Positions 55,908 to 64,000 of a stretch of 64,000 nucleotides of DNA are shown here, in pieces. Location of the stretch: the NCBI RefSeq assembly GCF_018449635.1, contig NZ_JAAVUV010000009.1, positions 124,001 through 188,000 of the forward strand. The letters are read 5' to 3'. Source of the stretch: Caballeronia sp. dw_276 (GTDB taxonomy: Bacteria > Pseudomonadota > Gammaproteobacteria > Burkholderiales > Burkholderiaceae). A program made the position numbers and the translations under genes. Position 1 is the stretch's first letter. Each line of letters starts with the position of its first letter. The notes under the pieces are model-generated. The model was not told the origin of the DNA. It did no database searches and saw only the letters and a list, made by a program, of their open reading frames with translations.

Positions 55908-57083
55908 ATGCATTTCGATCTTCTCACCCTATATTTCCTCATCATCGGGACGCTTTTTGCCAGTTCCGGGATGACGCTTTGGGAACATCGAACGCATCCG
56001 AGGCGCAGCAAGGAACTCAAAATACTCGCGGCCGGGTACGCCACGCTTGCCATCGGATGTGCGGCGGCAACGGTCCGTACCAAGCTACCCGGCGCGACCG
56101 GCTCCGCCGTGAGCAACCTCGTGATCGTCACCGGCTATCTGTTGCTACTGCACGGCGTCGCATCCCTGAGCGGCCGGCAATACCGCAACAGTTCCATCGC
56201 GTTGCTCATCTTGCTGGCGCTCACATGGGCGGTAGCCGGCGCGCGCTGGATGAATTCAGTGTGGTACTACGCGAGCGCGATACCCATCGCGTTGGCTAGC
56301 GGCGTGACGTCGTTCGAACTGCTCCGATGCCATAGCATGAAACACATGCAATCGCGGCACATTACGGTGTGGGTAACGGGCATCCATACCCTCGTCTACG
56401 CAGCCAGAGCATCCATCCTGCCTTTGCTGGCGGCACGGTACGGGCAGGACGTGGTATCGGTCGCAAGCAACATCACGATGTACGAAGGCGTCTTGTATTC
56501 GGTCGTTCTGCCGATGACCCTGCTCCGACTGATCCGCGAAGAAACCCATGGAGAACTTCTGCGAGATTCCCAAACGGACTATCTGACCCGTCTTGGCAAT
56601 CGCCGATGGTTCTTCGAAGAGAGCGCACGCGTTATCCGCGAAGCAGAACCACGTCGGCCGATCTCCCTCCTCGCATTCGATCTCGATCTTTTCAAGACCA
56701 TCAATGATCGATACGGCCACAATACGGGCGACGAGGTTTTGAAAGTGTTCAGCGACGTTGCCCGGAGCGTGGTGGATTCCGATGCGATTCTCGCTCGCAT
56801 CGGCGGAGAAGAGTTCGCTGCGCTGCTTCCTCGCCATAACAGCCTTCGCGCCAAGGAAGTGGGCGAAACCGTCGCTAAACGTTTCGCTGAGATGATCCCT
56901 CACAGGATCGATGGCGTCTCGATACAAGCAACGGTCAGCATCGGCCTCGCGCAGTTTGGAACTGAAGCGTCCACGCTTTCCGATTTGCTGGCCGCTGCCG
57001 ACGCGGCGCTATACAGCGCGAAGTCGCTCGGCGGCAATCAGCTCGTATTGGCGCCGACTGCCTCACACCCTGGGCTTGGCTGA
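55908..57083 (+). CDS. Membrane diguanylate cyclase (GGDEF domain)
   Basis: The 391-residue protein has six to seven hydrophobic helices in residues 1-210, then a GGDEF domain. TDYLTRLGNRRWF starts the domain and the active site is GGEEF at 299-303, fitting c-di-GMP synthesis from two GTP. The allosteric I-site RxxD expected shortly before it is absent (VVDSDAILARIGG), so product inhibition may be weak. The start at 55908 (MHFDLLTLYFLIIG) begins the first helix. The membrane part is an unclassified sensor. Confidence 0.9.
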   Translation: MHFDLLTLYFLIIGTLFASSGMTLWEHRTHPRRSKELKILAAGYATLAIGCAAATVRTKLPGATGSAVSNLVIVTGYLLLLHGVASLSGRQYRNSSIALLILLALTWAVAGARWMNSVWYYASAIPIALASGVTSFELLRCHSMKHMQSRHITVWVTGIHTLVYAARASILPLLAARYGQDVVSVASNITMYEGVLYSVVLPMTLLRLIREETHGELLRDSQTDYLTRLGNRRWFFEESARVIREAEPRRPISLLAFDLDLFKTINDRYGHNTGDEVLKVFSDVARSVVDSDAILARIGGEEFAALLPRHNSLRAKEVGETVAKRFAEMIPHRIDGVSIQATVSIGLAQFGTEASTLSDLLAAADAALYSAKSLGGNQLVLAPTASHPGLG

Positions 57084-57099
57084 CGACGGCGCAAAAACG

Positions 57100-57915
57100 T
57101 CAATTCACCGCATTAATCGCGTCCCGCGTCCGCTTCGCCGCTTCGGCCGCGGCATCGGCGAAATCCTCGCCTTTGCCTGCATAAATAATCGCCCGCGATG
57201 AATTAATCAGCATCCCGGCGCTCCCCGAAGCAACCCGTCCCGCCCGAACCGTCGCCTCAACATCCCCGCCTTGCGCGCCAATCCCTGGAATCAGCAGCGG
57301 CATATCTCCAACGATCGACCGGACAACCTCGATTTCCCGTGGAAACGTCGCGCCCACCACCAACCCCAACTGGCCGCTCGCATTCCACTTCTCGGCCGCG
57401 AGTTTCGCCACGACCTGATACAACGGCGTCCCATCGACCTCAAGAAACTGCAGATCCGATCCCCCCGGATTGGAGGTCCGGCAAAGCACGATCACGCCCT
57501 TCCCTTCATGTTCGAGGTAAGGCTGAACCGAATCAAACCCCATATACGGATTAACGGTAACGGCGTCGGCTTTATATCTGTCAAAAGCCTCGATCGCGTA
57601 TTGCTCGGCGGTACTTCCAATGTCGCCACGCTTTGCATCGAGAATCACCGGCAACCCCGGATGTTCCGAATGAATATGCGCGATCAATTGCTCAAGCTGA
57701 TCCTCCGCCCGATGCGCCGAAAAGTACGCAATCTGCGGCTTGAATGAACAAGCAAAAGGTGCCGTGGCATCGACAATTTCGCGGCAAAAATCGAAGATCG
57801 AATCAGCGCGACCGTTGAACGCGCCCGGGAACCGCGAAGGTTCCGGATCGAGCCCGACGCAAAGCATTGACTGGGTGCGCGACCACGCGGCGTTGAGCGA
57901 TTCGATGAAAGACAT
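57100..57915 (-). CDS. pyrF: Orotidine 5'-phosphate decarboxylase
   Basis: The 271-residue enzyme is of the long (type 2) PyrF group. The catalytic block [17 protein letters not shown] carries the Asp-Lys-x-x-Asp residues, with phosphate contacts in [10 protein letters not shown]. It makes UMP, the last step of pyrimidine synthesis, in the cytoplasm. The start at 57915 ([15 protein letters not shown]) matches the family; the frame is open upstream into non-coding sequence. Confidence 0.96.
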   Translation of the reverse strand: MSFIESLNAAWSRTQSMLCVGLDPEPSRFPGAFNGRADSIFDFCREIVDATAPFACSFKPQIAYFSAHRAEDQLEQLIAHIHSEHPGLPVILDAKRGDIGSTAEQYAIEAFDRYKADAVTVNPYMGFDSVQPYLEHEGKGVIVLCRTSNPGGSDLQFLEVDGTPLYQVVAKLAAEKWNASGQLGLVVGATFPREIEVVRSIVGDMPLLIPGIGAQGGDVEATVRAGRVASGSAGMLINSSRAIIYAGKGEDFADAAAEAAKRTRDAINAVN

Positions 57916-57988
57916 GGGTATCCGTAAGCGAATTAGGCAGTACAGCATTTTACCGCGCGAGCAAAAGCGCTCCAGCGCGAATGGAATG

Positions 57989-59098
57989 CTAACGAGCCAC
58001 GGCTGCCGTCTTTCGCGCCTTCTGCCCGGCCGGTTGCTTCGGCCTTCCACGCCGCTCGGCCTCGCCCGACCGCTCGACCGTAAAGCTGAACTCGCGCGTG
58101 AGACTTTCGCCGGGCGCCAAAACCGTCATCCCATGCGCCGCACCGCCGCCCGGCAGATTCACCGCGTTGATCGGATGATCGACGGGTTCGAAGCAGAAAA
58201 AATCCTTGCCGGCCGGGGCATAGAGCACGTAGTAATCGGTATCGGCGGAAATGGTCAGCGACAACCGGCGCTTCGGCCACATCACGCTCGTGCGCCCGCT
58301 CCATCCGGTGAACGCGTTGTTGATCATCGCGGTGGGCATCGGGTACGCCACGCCGAATTGCCATGCGGGCGGTGCCGGAACGTGGCGCACGGGCAGGAAG
58401 TCATCGCCGCATAGCCAGAGGCCATCGGCGGCGGCGGACAATTCGGTATCGGCTTCGCGCGTCAGGAACGGATGCAGACCGAGCCCGAACGGCAACGCAT
58501 CGCGCCCGGTATTTTCAATCGATAAGGTCACCACCAGCGTCGCGCCTTCGAGCATGAACGACTGGCTCGCCTTGTACGAATACGGCTTGCCGTTGCGCCG
58601 GTCGAGCGTGAGACGCACGTGCGTGGAACTCTCCGACGCCACATCCCACGCGCCAAGCCAGCCATCGCCATGAAGCGGCAGGGGTTCGCCGGGCCGGTTG
58701 CACGGGACATCGATACCGCGCCCCAAAAACTGAAACCGCCCGCCGCCGATGCGATTCGAATACGGCAGCAACGGATAACACGCGAGTTCGTTGGGATCGG
58801 TGGCGGCGCTCGGTTCAAGACACGGACGGAAGATAGGCACGAGCGTGCCGTCGCTGCGCCAGTCGAAGCGCGTGATCCCGCCGCCGAGCATCGGGGCGAT
58901 ATCCAGTCGCAACTGCGCGTTGGCGAGCGTGATGCAGCCGTCGCGGCCTGCGCCGCCCATCGCTACAACCGATGTCGATGGACCCGGCCGGATCGGCGGT
59001 TCGGTCGCGGCGGCGAGTTTGGAACGGCGGGTGGGCGCAGCAGGACGAGGCGCAACGGGCGGGGTTTTAGGGCTGGATGCGGAACGGGCAACGGTCAT
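57989..59098 (-). CDS. Aldose 1-epimerase (GalM-like)
   Basis: The 369-residue mutarotase-type protein has [28 protein letters not shown] (His near the sugar site), [19 protein letters not shown], and [12 protein letters not shown] with the catalytic Glu nearby. About 60 residues of low-complexity N-terminal sequence ([17 protein letters not shown]) precede the fold. GGAG lies eight bases before the ATG 59098. It lies at the 3' end of the ara-type operon, 135 bases after the lactonase gene, and should interconvert sugar anomers for the dehydrogenase. Confidence 0.88.
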   Translation of the reverse strand: MTVARSASSPKTPPVAPRPAAPTRRSKLAAATEPPIRPGPSTSVVAMGGAGRDGCITLANAQLRLDIAPMLGGGITRFDWRSDGTLVPIFRPCLEPSAATDPNELACYPLLPYSNRIGGGRFQFLGRGIDVPCNRPGEPLPLHGDGWLGAWDVASESSTHVRLTLDRRNGKPYSYKASQSFMLEGATLVVTLSIENTGRDALPFGLGLHPFLTREADTELSAAADGLWLCGDDFLPVRHVPAPPAWQFGVAYPMPTAMINNAFTGWSGRTSVMWPKRRLSLTISADTDYYVLYAPAGKDFFCFEPVDHPINAVNLPGGGAAHGMTVLAPGESLTREFSFTVERSGEAERRGRPKQPAGQKARKTAAVAR

Positions 59099-59233
59099 GT
59101 CCAAGTCTCCGAGAGGCGAACGTTCCCGTGATCCTGGCGTGAACCCCAGCATATCCGGGAGTTTGTGGGCGGCACGTCATGCGCGCCGCCTCAGTTTTTT
59201 TGCATTGTGATGCTTGCTACAAAGCAACGGCCA

Positions 59234-60100
59234 TCAGTTTCCGCGAAACACCGGTTCCGCGATACCCCTAGCCGCCGGCGACGCGATAAATACACCGCCC
59301 GCGCGCAAGTCGTTCTGCAACGCGGCATGGTCGAGGCCGATGCGCGCGCTCGTGATATACAGCGTGCCAAGTTGCGGACCGCCGAACGCGACGCAGCTTG
59401 GTTGCGTCGTCGGGACATTGATGCGCGCTGTTTCCCGGCCATCGGCGTCATAACGGACCACGCGCGCGCCGCCCCATTGTGCGTTCCACAAGCCACCATC
59501 GCGATCGATGGTCGATCCATCCGGTTCGCCGCTGTCATCGGAGAGTTTGGCGAACACGCGCTGGTTATCGAAGGAATCGTAATCGCAGGCTTGAATCTGG
59601 CGCGTCGGGGAATCGCAGTAATACATCGTCGATCCGTCCGGGCTGAACGCGATGCTATTCGGAATCGCGGCATCGCCAAGCGGCAGACGCTCCAGCGACA
59701 AATCCAGATTCAACCGATAAAACCCGCCAACCTTCTCCGCCTTCGCGACATCGTGTTTCGTGCCGAAGACAAAGCGGCCTTGCCGGTCGCATCGGCCATC
59801 GTTCAGGCGCGTCGGCAAATCATCTTCGACCGGCATGATCGTTTCGATCGCGCCGGTTTCCAAATCGAAGAACGCCAAACGTGAGGCCAGGCCGAGCAAC
59901 AGCACATCGGGATCGGCGCACAACGCGAAGCACGCGAGACGTTCGGGCATATCGAAACATTCGCGGCTGGCGTCGCGCGGGTCGTAGCGCCACAGACGCT
60001 TGCCTTCAATGTCCGTCCAGTAGAACCGTCCGCTCGCCGCGCACCACGTCGCGCCTTCGCCAAGCGCGCTTTTGCTGTCGATCAACAATTGCGCGTTCAC
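59234..60100 (-). CDS. SMP-30/gluconolactonase-family sugar lactonase
   Basis: The 288-residue six-bladed propeller has the metal ligand Glu in ALGEGATWCAASGRFYWTD, RLNDGRCDRQGRFVFGT, and the Asn/Asp pair PNSIAFSPDGSTMYYCDS. Such enzymes open sugar-1,4- or 1,5-lactones to aldonic acids. It starts inside the stop of the SDR gene (ATGA), linking the two steps sugar to lactone to aldonate. L-arabinolactone is the likely substrate by context. Confidence 0.9.
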   Translation of the reverse strand: MNAQLLIDSKSALGEGATWCAASGRFYWTDIEGKRLWRYDPRDASRECFDMPERLACFALCADPDVLLLGLASRLAFFDLETGAIETIMPVEDDLPTRLNDGRCDRQGRFVFGTKHDVAKAEKVGGFYRLNLDLSLERLPLGDAAIPNSIAFSPDGSTMYYCDSPTRQIQACDYDSFDNQRVFAKLSDDSGEPDGSTIDRDGGLWNAQWGGARVVRYDADGRETARINVPTTQPSCVAFGGPQLGTLYITSARIGLDHAALQNDLRAGGVFIASPAARGIAEPVFRGN

Positions 60101-60888
60101 GCCCAGCCTCCATCGATCACGACTTCCTGCGCGGTCATCATGCGGCTATCGTCGGCGGCGAGAAACAGCGCGGCGCGCGCGAGATGCTCGGGCAGCAATT
60201 CGCCGTCGATACATTGCCCTTCCTTGATCGCGCGCTTTCCGGCGTCATCGAGCCACAAACGCTTCTGCTTGTCCGTCATCACCCAGCCCGGCACGAGCGT
60301 ATTGACGCGGATATTGAACGGCCCAAGATCGCGCGCAAGGCCGTTCGTCATGCCTTGCACGGCTGCTTTCGCCGTGGTGTAGACCGGAAATCCGCCGTTC
60401 TTCAGCATCCAGCTGATCGATCCCAGATTGATGATCGAACCACCGCCAAGCTGTTTCATATCATCGATAACAGCCTGCGCCGCGAAGAACTGATGGCGGA
60501 TATTCACCGCGATACCCGCGTCGTACGATTCGGGCGTCACGTCTTCGATCTTGTGGCGCTTGTCGTTCGCGGCGTTGTTCACGAGCACGTTCACGGCCCC
60601 AAGCGTGCTGCGAACATCGGCGATTCCTTGCCGCAACGCGCCGATATCCGTCAGGTCGATACGCAGGAACATCGGCCGGAACTGGCCTTCGTCCAGATCG
60701 GCGCCGAGTTGATCGGCGAGCGCTTCGCCGGCGTTCGTATCGATATCGAAGAACGCGACTTTCGCGCCCTGATCGAAGAAATGCTCGACGAACGCCGCGC
60801 CAATTCCGGTCGCGCCGCCGGTGATCAGCACAACCTTGCCGGCGAGACTCGGATAGCGCGCGAGGGTTTTATCGACTGAACTGGCCAT
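60097..60888 (-). CDS. SDR sugar 1-dehydrogenase-like oxidoreductase
   Basis: The 263-residue classical SDR has the cofactor motif TGGATGIG, an NNAA motif (LVNNAANDKRHK) in place of NNAG, catalytic Ser in NLGSISWM and Tyr/Lys in VYTTAKAA, and a C-terminal TAQEVVIDGGWA. Close relatives oxidise L-arabinose, D-xylose or D-galactose at C1. Its place between the araGH-type importer and the lactonase supports this role. It overlaps the lactonase gene and follows the permease gene by 16 bases. Confidence 0.88.
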   Translation of the reverse strand: MASSVDKTLARYPSLAGKVVLITGGATGIGAAFVEHFFDQGAKVAFFDIDTNAGEALADQLGADLDEGQFRPMFLRIDLTDIGALRQGIADVRSTLGAVNVLVNNAANDKRHKIEDVTPESYDAGIAVNIRHQFFAAQAVIDDMKQLGGGSIINLGSISWMLKNGGFPVYTTAKAAVQGMTNGLARDLGPFNIRVNTLVPGWVMTDKQKRLWLDDAGKRAIKEGQCIDGELLPEHLARAALFLAADDSRMMTAQEVVIDGGWA

Positions 60889-60904
60889 CTTTAACGAATC
60901 CCTT

Positions 60905-61897
60905 TTAGTCGCGCGAACCGCGGTTCTTCAACTGGTCGAGCAGCACGGCGGCCAGGAGGATCGCGCCGCGAACGAGATACTGATAGAACGCGTCGATGTT
61001 CATCAGGTTCATCACGTTCTCGACCGTACCCATGATCAGCACGCCGATCACCACGCCCGAAATCGTCGCACGTCCGCCGAGCAGCGACACGCCGCCGAGC
61101 ACGCACGCGGAAATGACGTTGAGCTCGAAGCCATCGGCCGCGTTCGGCTGACCCGACGTAATCCGCGATGCCAGAATCACACCGGCGAGCGCCGCAACCG
61201 CGCCCTGAATCAGGAAGATCCAGACACGCGTGCGTTCCACATTGATACCAGCCAAACGTGACGCTTCTGCGTTACCGCCAATCGCGAGCGTATTGCGGCC
61301 GTACACGGTCTGATTCAGCAACACGCCGAACACGATAAAACACGCCAGCGTGACCCAGATCGGCAGCGAAACGCCGAACATCGTCAAACCGCCGAGCGCA
61401 ATGAACGTATCCGACGACACGCCGACCGCCTGACCATGCGACACGATAAACCCGAGCCCGCGCACAACTTCCATGGTGGCCAGCGTGGTAATCAGCGCGT
61501 TGATCCGCAAGTACGCGATCACCGCGCCGTTCACGAAGCCGATCGCCGATCCCGCCGCAACCGCTGCGATGATCGCGATGAACGTATTGCCCGTCGCGTT
61601 CAACACCATCGCGCAGAGCACGCCGGCGAACGCGACCGTGGACCCGACCGACAAGTCGAAATCGCGCGATGCCAGGCAGAACATCATCGTGCAGGCGACC
61701 ATGCCGATTTGCGAAATCGACAGCGCGAGACCGAGCATGTTTTCGATCGAAAAGAAGTGATCGACCGAAAGCGACATGGTGATGAACATCACCACGAAGA
61801 TCACGATCAAGCTGTATTCGGTGATCTGTTGCCACCACTTCTGCTTGTCGTTTTTCGCTGGCACCAGCGTGTTTGCAATGTTTTCCCTGACTTCCAT
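60905..61897 (-). CDS. araH: Sugar ABC transporter permease (AraH-like)
   Basis: The 330-residue permease is of the ribose/xylose/arabinose (BPD_transp_2) family, with about ten helices. Conserved stretches are CLASRDFDLSVGSTVAFAGV, ALITTLATMEVVRGLGFIVS and YGRNTLAIGGNAEASRLAGI. GGAGG lies five bases before ATG 61897; an in-frame GTG at 61915 is an alternative. It pairs with the AraG-like ATPase and AraF-like binding protein encoded upstream. Confidence 0.92.
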   Translation of the reverse strand: MEVRENIANTLVPAKNDKQKWWQQITEYSLIVIFVVMFITMSLSVDHFFSIENMLGLALSISQIGMVACTMMFCLASRDFDLSVGSTVAFAGVLCAMVLNATGNTFIAIIAAVAAGSAIGFVNGAVIAYLRINALITTLATMEVVRGLGFIVSHGQAVGVSSDTFIALGGLTMFGVSLPIWVTLACFIVFGVLLNQTVYGRNTLAIGGNAEASRLAGINVERTRVWIFLIQGAVAALAGVILASRITSGQPNAADGFELNVISACVLGGVSLLGGRATISGVVIGVLIMGTVENVMNLMNIDAFYQYLVRGAILLAAVLLDQLKNRGSRD

Positions 61898-61923
61898 GAT
61901 GTCCTCCGTCTCCACTTTTTGCT

Positions 61924-63441
61924 TCAGGCTGCCTGGGCAGTCGGTTCAGATTGCACAGGCAGCGCAAGATTCAGCACTGATTGTTCGTTCGCTTGTCCGC
62001 GCGGCAATTCGCCCGCGATCCGTCCTTGCCGCATCACCACGATCCGGTCCGATACCCCCAGCACCTCGGGCAATTCGGACGAAATCATCACGATCGCGCA
62101 GCCGCGTTCGGCCAGCTGATAGATCACGTTGTAGATCTCGTGCTTCGCACCCACGTCGATCCCGCGCGTGGGTTCATCGAGGATCACGACTTTCAGTTCG
62201 GGCTCGGCGAGCCAGCGCGACAGAATGGCTTTCTGCTGATTGCCGCCGGAAAGAAAGCGGATCTTTTGCTTGCGGCTCGGCGTCTTGATCTTCAGCAACT
62301 GGATAAAACGGTCAGCCGTCGCGGCTTCTTTTTTCCGGTCGAGGAACAAGCCCGCGCGCAGATAATGACGGCGGCACGAGATGTTGATGTTCTCGGAAAC
62401 CGTCGCCATTGCAACGATGCCCTCTTCCTTCCGGTCTTCCGGACACAGCACAATGCCGTGACGGATTGCTTCGCCGGCGCTGCGGACCTTGATCGGCTGG
62501 CCATCGAGCGTGATCGTGCCGGCCTTCTTGCTGTCCGCGCCGTAGACCAGATGCATCAGTTCGCTGCGGCCCGCGCCAACCAGTCCGAAGAAGCCGACGA
62601 TCTCACCGCGACGCACATCGAAACTCGTCGGCTCGCGCAGCACGTGGCCTTCAATGTTCTTGACTGAAAAACGCACGTCGCCGAGCGGCCGCGGCTTGTA
62701 ATCGTAGATATCGGCAATCTCGCGGCCGACCATTTCCTGCACGAGCGTATCGCGCGGCACTTCGGCCAGATTCGGGTGCGACGCGATCTTGCGGCCATCG
62801 CGGAAAATCGTGCACGTGTTGCACAACTCGTAGATCTCATCCATCCGGTGCGAGATGTAGATCAGCGCGCGGTTATCCGCCTTCAGGTCGCGCACGAGCT
62901 TGAACAGCACTTCCGTCTCGCGATGCGAAAGCGATGACGTGGGTTCATCGAGCGCGATCACGCGTGCATTGCGCAGCAACGCCTTGCAGATTTCCACCAT
63001 CTGCCGTTGCGCGATGGAAAGCTTCTTCAGCTTCGCGTTCGGATCGAGATCCACGCCCATCTGCCGCAAGCGTTCGCTCACATGCTTTTTTGCTTCGCGT
63101 TTATGGACCCAGCCGAGCGTGCTCGGCAACGCGCCGAGCAACAGGTTTTCGGCCACGGTCAAATCGGGTACGTACTGCAATTCCTGGTGAATCACCGCGA
63201 TGCCCGCCGCAATCGATGCCGCCGCACTCGAGAACTTCACCTCGTTGCCATCGATCAGGACACGCCCGGAATCGGGTTGATATTCACCGCCCAGCACTTT
63301 CAGCAAAGTCGATTTACCCGCGCCGTTCTCGCCCATCAGACCGTGCACTTCGCCGGCGTTGACGTCGAACGACACGCCGTCGAGCGCGCGCACGCCTGGA
63401 AAAACCTTGCCGATATTGTCAAAACGCAGCGTCGCTGACAC
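61924..63441 (-). CDS. araG: L-arabinose-type ABC transporter ATP-binding protein (AraG)
   Basis: The 505-residue double ATPase has a first cassette with Walker [10 protein letters not shown] and Walker [13 protein letters not shown], and a second with degenerate Walker [10 protein letters not shown] and signature [11 protein letters not shown], the normal AraG/XylG pattern. Initiation appears to be at GTG 63441, four bases after GGAGG; an out-of-frame ATG overlaps. It drives sugar import with AraH and AraF. Confidence 0.94.
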   Translation of the reverse strand: MSATLRFDNIGKVFPGVRALDGVSFDVNAGEVHGLMGENGAGKSTLLKVLGGEYQPDSGRVLIDGNEVKFSSAAASIAAGIAVIHQELQYVPDLTVAENLLLGALPSTLGWVHKREAKKHVSERLRQMGVDLDPNAKLKKLSIAQRQMVEICKALLRNARVIALDEPTSSLSHRETEVLFKLVRDLKADNRALIYISHRMDEIYELCNTCTIFRDGRKIASHPNLAEVPRDTLVQEMVGREIADIYDYKPRPLGDVRFSVKNIEGHVLREPTSFDVRRGEIVGFFGLVGAGRSELMHLVYGADSKKAGTITLDGQPIKVRSAGEAIRHGIVLCPEDRKEEGIVAMATVSENINISCRRHYLRAGLFLDRKKEAATADRFIQLLKIKTPSRKQKIRFLSGGNQQKAILSRWLAEPELKVVILDEPTRGIDVGAKHEIYNVIYQLAERGCAIVMISSELPEVLGVSDRIVVMRQGRIAGELPRGQANEQSVLNLALPVQSEPTAQAA

Positions 63442-63508
63442 ATCGCCTCCTTGGAATTCGAGCGGACCGCGCGGCTCATGCAGCACGGTCCGTATTGCTA
63501 CACAAAAC

Positions 63509-64000
63509 TTACTTAGCCGATGCCAGACCCATCTTCTCGCGCACGTCGGCCACGTTGTCACGCGTTGCCAGCATGCCGGTCGTGAGCGTCACGAGCGGCG
63601 GTTCCTTGCCGTCCTTGATCCACGTGTAGACCAGTTCCGACGTTTCTTCGCCATGGCGCTTCGGGCTGATGATCACCGTGCCGAAGAAACCGGTTGGCGT
63701 CGGTTTCTTGAATTCGTTCAGAGCCGAATCCGAGCCGCCAATGCCCACGCCAATCATGTTGTCAGCCTTGAAACCACGACCTTCCGCAGCACGCACGGCG
63801 CCGAGAACGGCTTCGTCGTTAAGACCGAATGCAACCCAGTGCTTGAACTTCGTGTTCTTCGTCAACGCGATGTTTGCTGCATTGAAAGCGTTTTCCGTAT
63901 CGGTCTTGGCTTGCGGCGCCATCACGATGTTCGCCTTCGGAAAGCCCGCGGCAACCAGCGCTTCCACCGCGCCGCCCGTGCGGTCATGTGCCGTCGGGAG
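63509..64000 (-). CDS. araF: L-arabinose ABC transporter substrate-binding protein, C-terminal part
   Basis: The last 163 codons of a periplasmic sugar-binding protein, cut by the window edge. [20 protein letters not shown] and [20 protein letters not shown] match AraF, including the hinge Asn-Asp segment that contacts arabinose. It is the first gene of the visible operon on the minus strand, 67 bases before araG. Confidence 0.92.
   Translation of the reverse strand, partial: LPTAHDRTGGAVEALVAAGFPKANIVMAPQAKTDTENAFNAANIALTKNTKFKHWVAFGLNDEAVLGAVRAAEGRGFKADNMIGVGIGGSDSALNEFKKPTPTGFFGTVIISPKRHGEETSELVYTWIKDGKEPPLVTLTTGMLATRDNVADVREKMGLASAK

Noticed and set aside
1..64000. CRISPR arrays, rRNA genes and a replication origin
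   Set aside because: No regularly spaced direct repeats, rRNA signatures or DnaA-box clusters were seen on either strand.

Overview
The window is GC-rich chromosomal DNA from a betaproteobacterium of the family Burkholderiaceae. Gene content and protein sequences fit Paraburkholderia or Caballeronia best: a DUF4148 protein, a Burkholderia-type tol-pal locus, mutL-miaA coupling, and a ZTP riboswitch in front of glyA. Genus is inferred from remembered protein families, not from a database search.

Core region 1-37 kb. Positions 1-1960 (minus) hold a type IV pilus minor-pilin operon, gspH/fimT-pilV-pilW-pilX, joined by ATGA overlaps, with gspH frameshifted and pilX cut by the window edge. Then come nrdR and glyA (minus, with a ZTP riboswitch leader), a YdfG-like dehydrogenase, and the full ybgC-tolQRAB-pal-cpoB envelope cluster, ending in a terminator. 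A tRNA-Lys gene with its own consensus promoter and terminator follows. From 12.5 to 22.6 kb (minus) is an operon with a PucR-type regulator upstream, a flavin reductase, an aldehyde dehydrogenase, an LLM flavin monooxygenase, an alpha/beta hydrolase, a NIPSNAP protein and a ProVWX-type quaternary-amine importer. It is probably uptake plus oxidative catabolism of a betaine-like compound. Next are a DUF1185 protein, a 2-hydroxyacid dehydrogenase, an Lrp regulator, a DUF3293 protein, and a GntR-controlled cluster (MFS transporter, GMC oxidoreductase, M24-fold hydrolase) with a perfect palindromic operator. Envelope lipoproteins, an NlpD-type protein, DedA, mutL and miaA close this part.

Accessory island, about 37.1-55.0 kb. 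GC content and gene style change sharply. It contains a zinc-ribbon protein with a possible PD-(D/E)xK nuclease core, a tyrosine recombinase that has lost catalytic residues, and a striking gene pair at 40448-43254. The first gene of the pair is a second, altered ribosomal protein S1 keeping S1 domains 1-5 but with domain 6 replaced by an unrelated C-terminal domain of about 145 residues. The second is an overlapping lipase-like alpha/beta hydrolase gene. Two IS66-family elements follow, one inserted inside the tnpC of the other; both have their 8-bp target duplications intact, so the history can be read directly. The right part of the island encodes exported proteins of unknown function and an integrase remnant.

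Core region 55-64 kb. A small exported protein, a diguanylate cyclase, pyrF, and an L-arabinose-type operon read on the minus strand: araF (partial), araG, araH, a sugar dehydrogenase-like SDR, an SMP-30 lactonase and a galM-like epimerase. Together these suggest import and non-phosphorylative oxidation of arabinose or a similar sugar.

The best candidate for an undescribed system is the S1 chimera plus lipase cassette.
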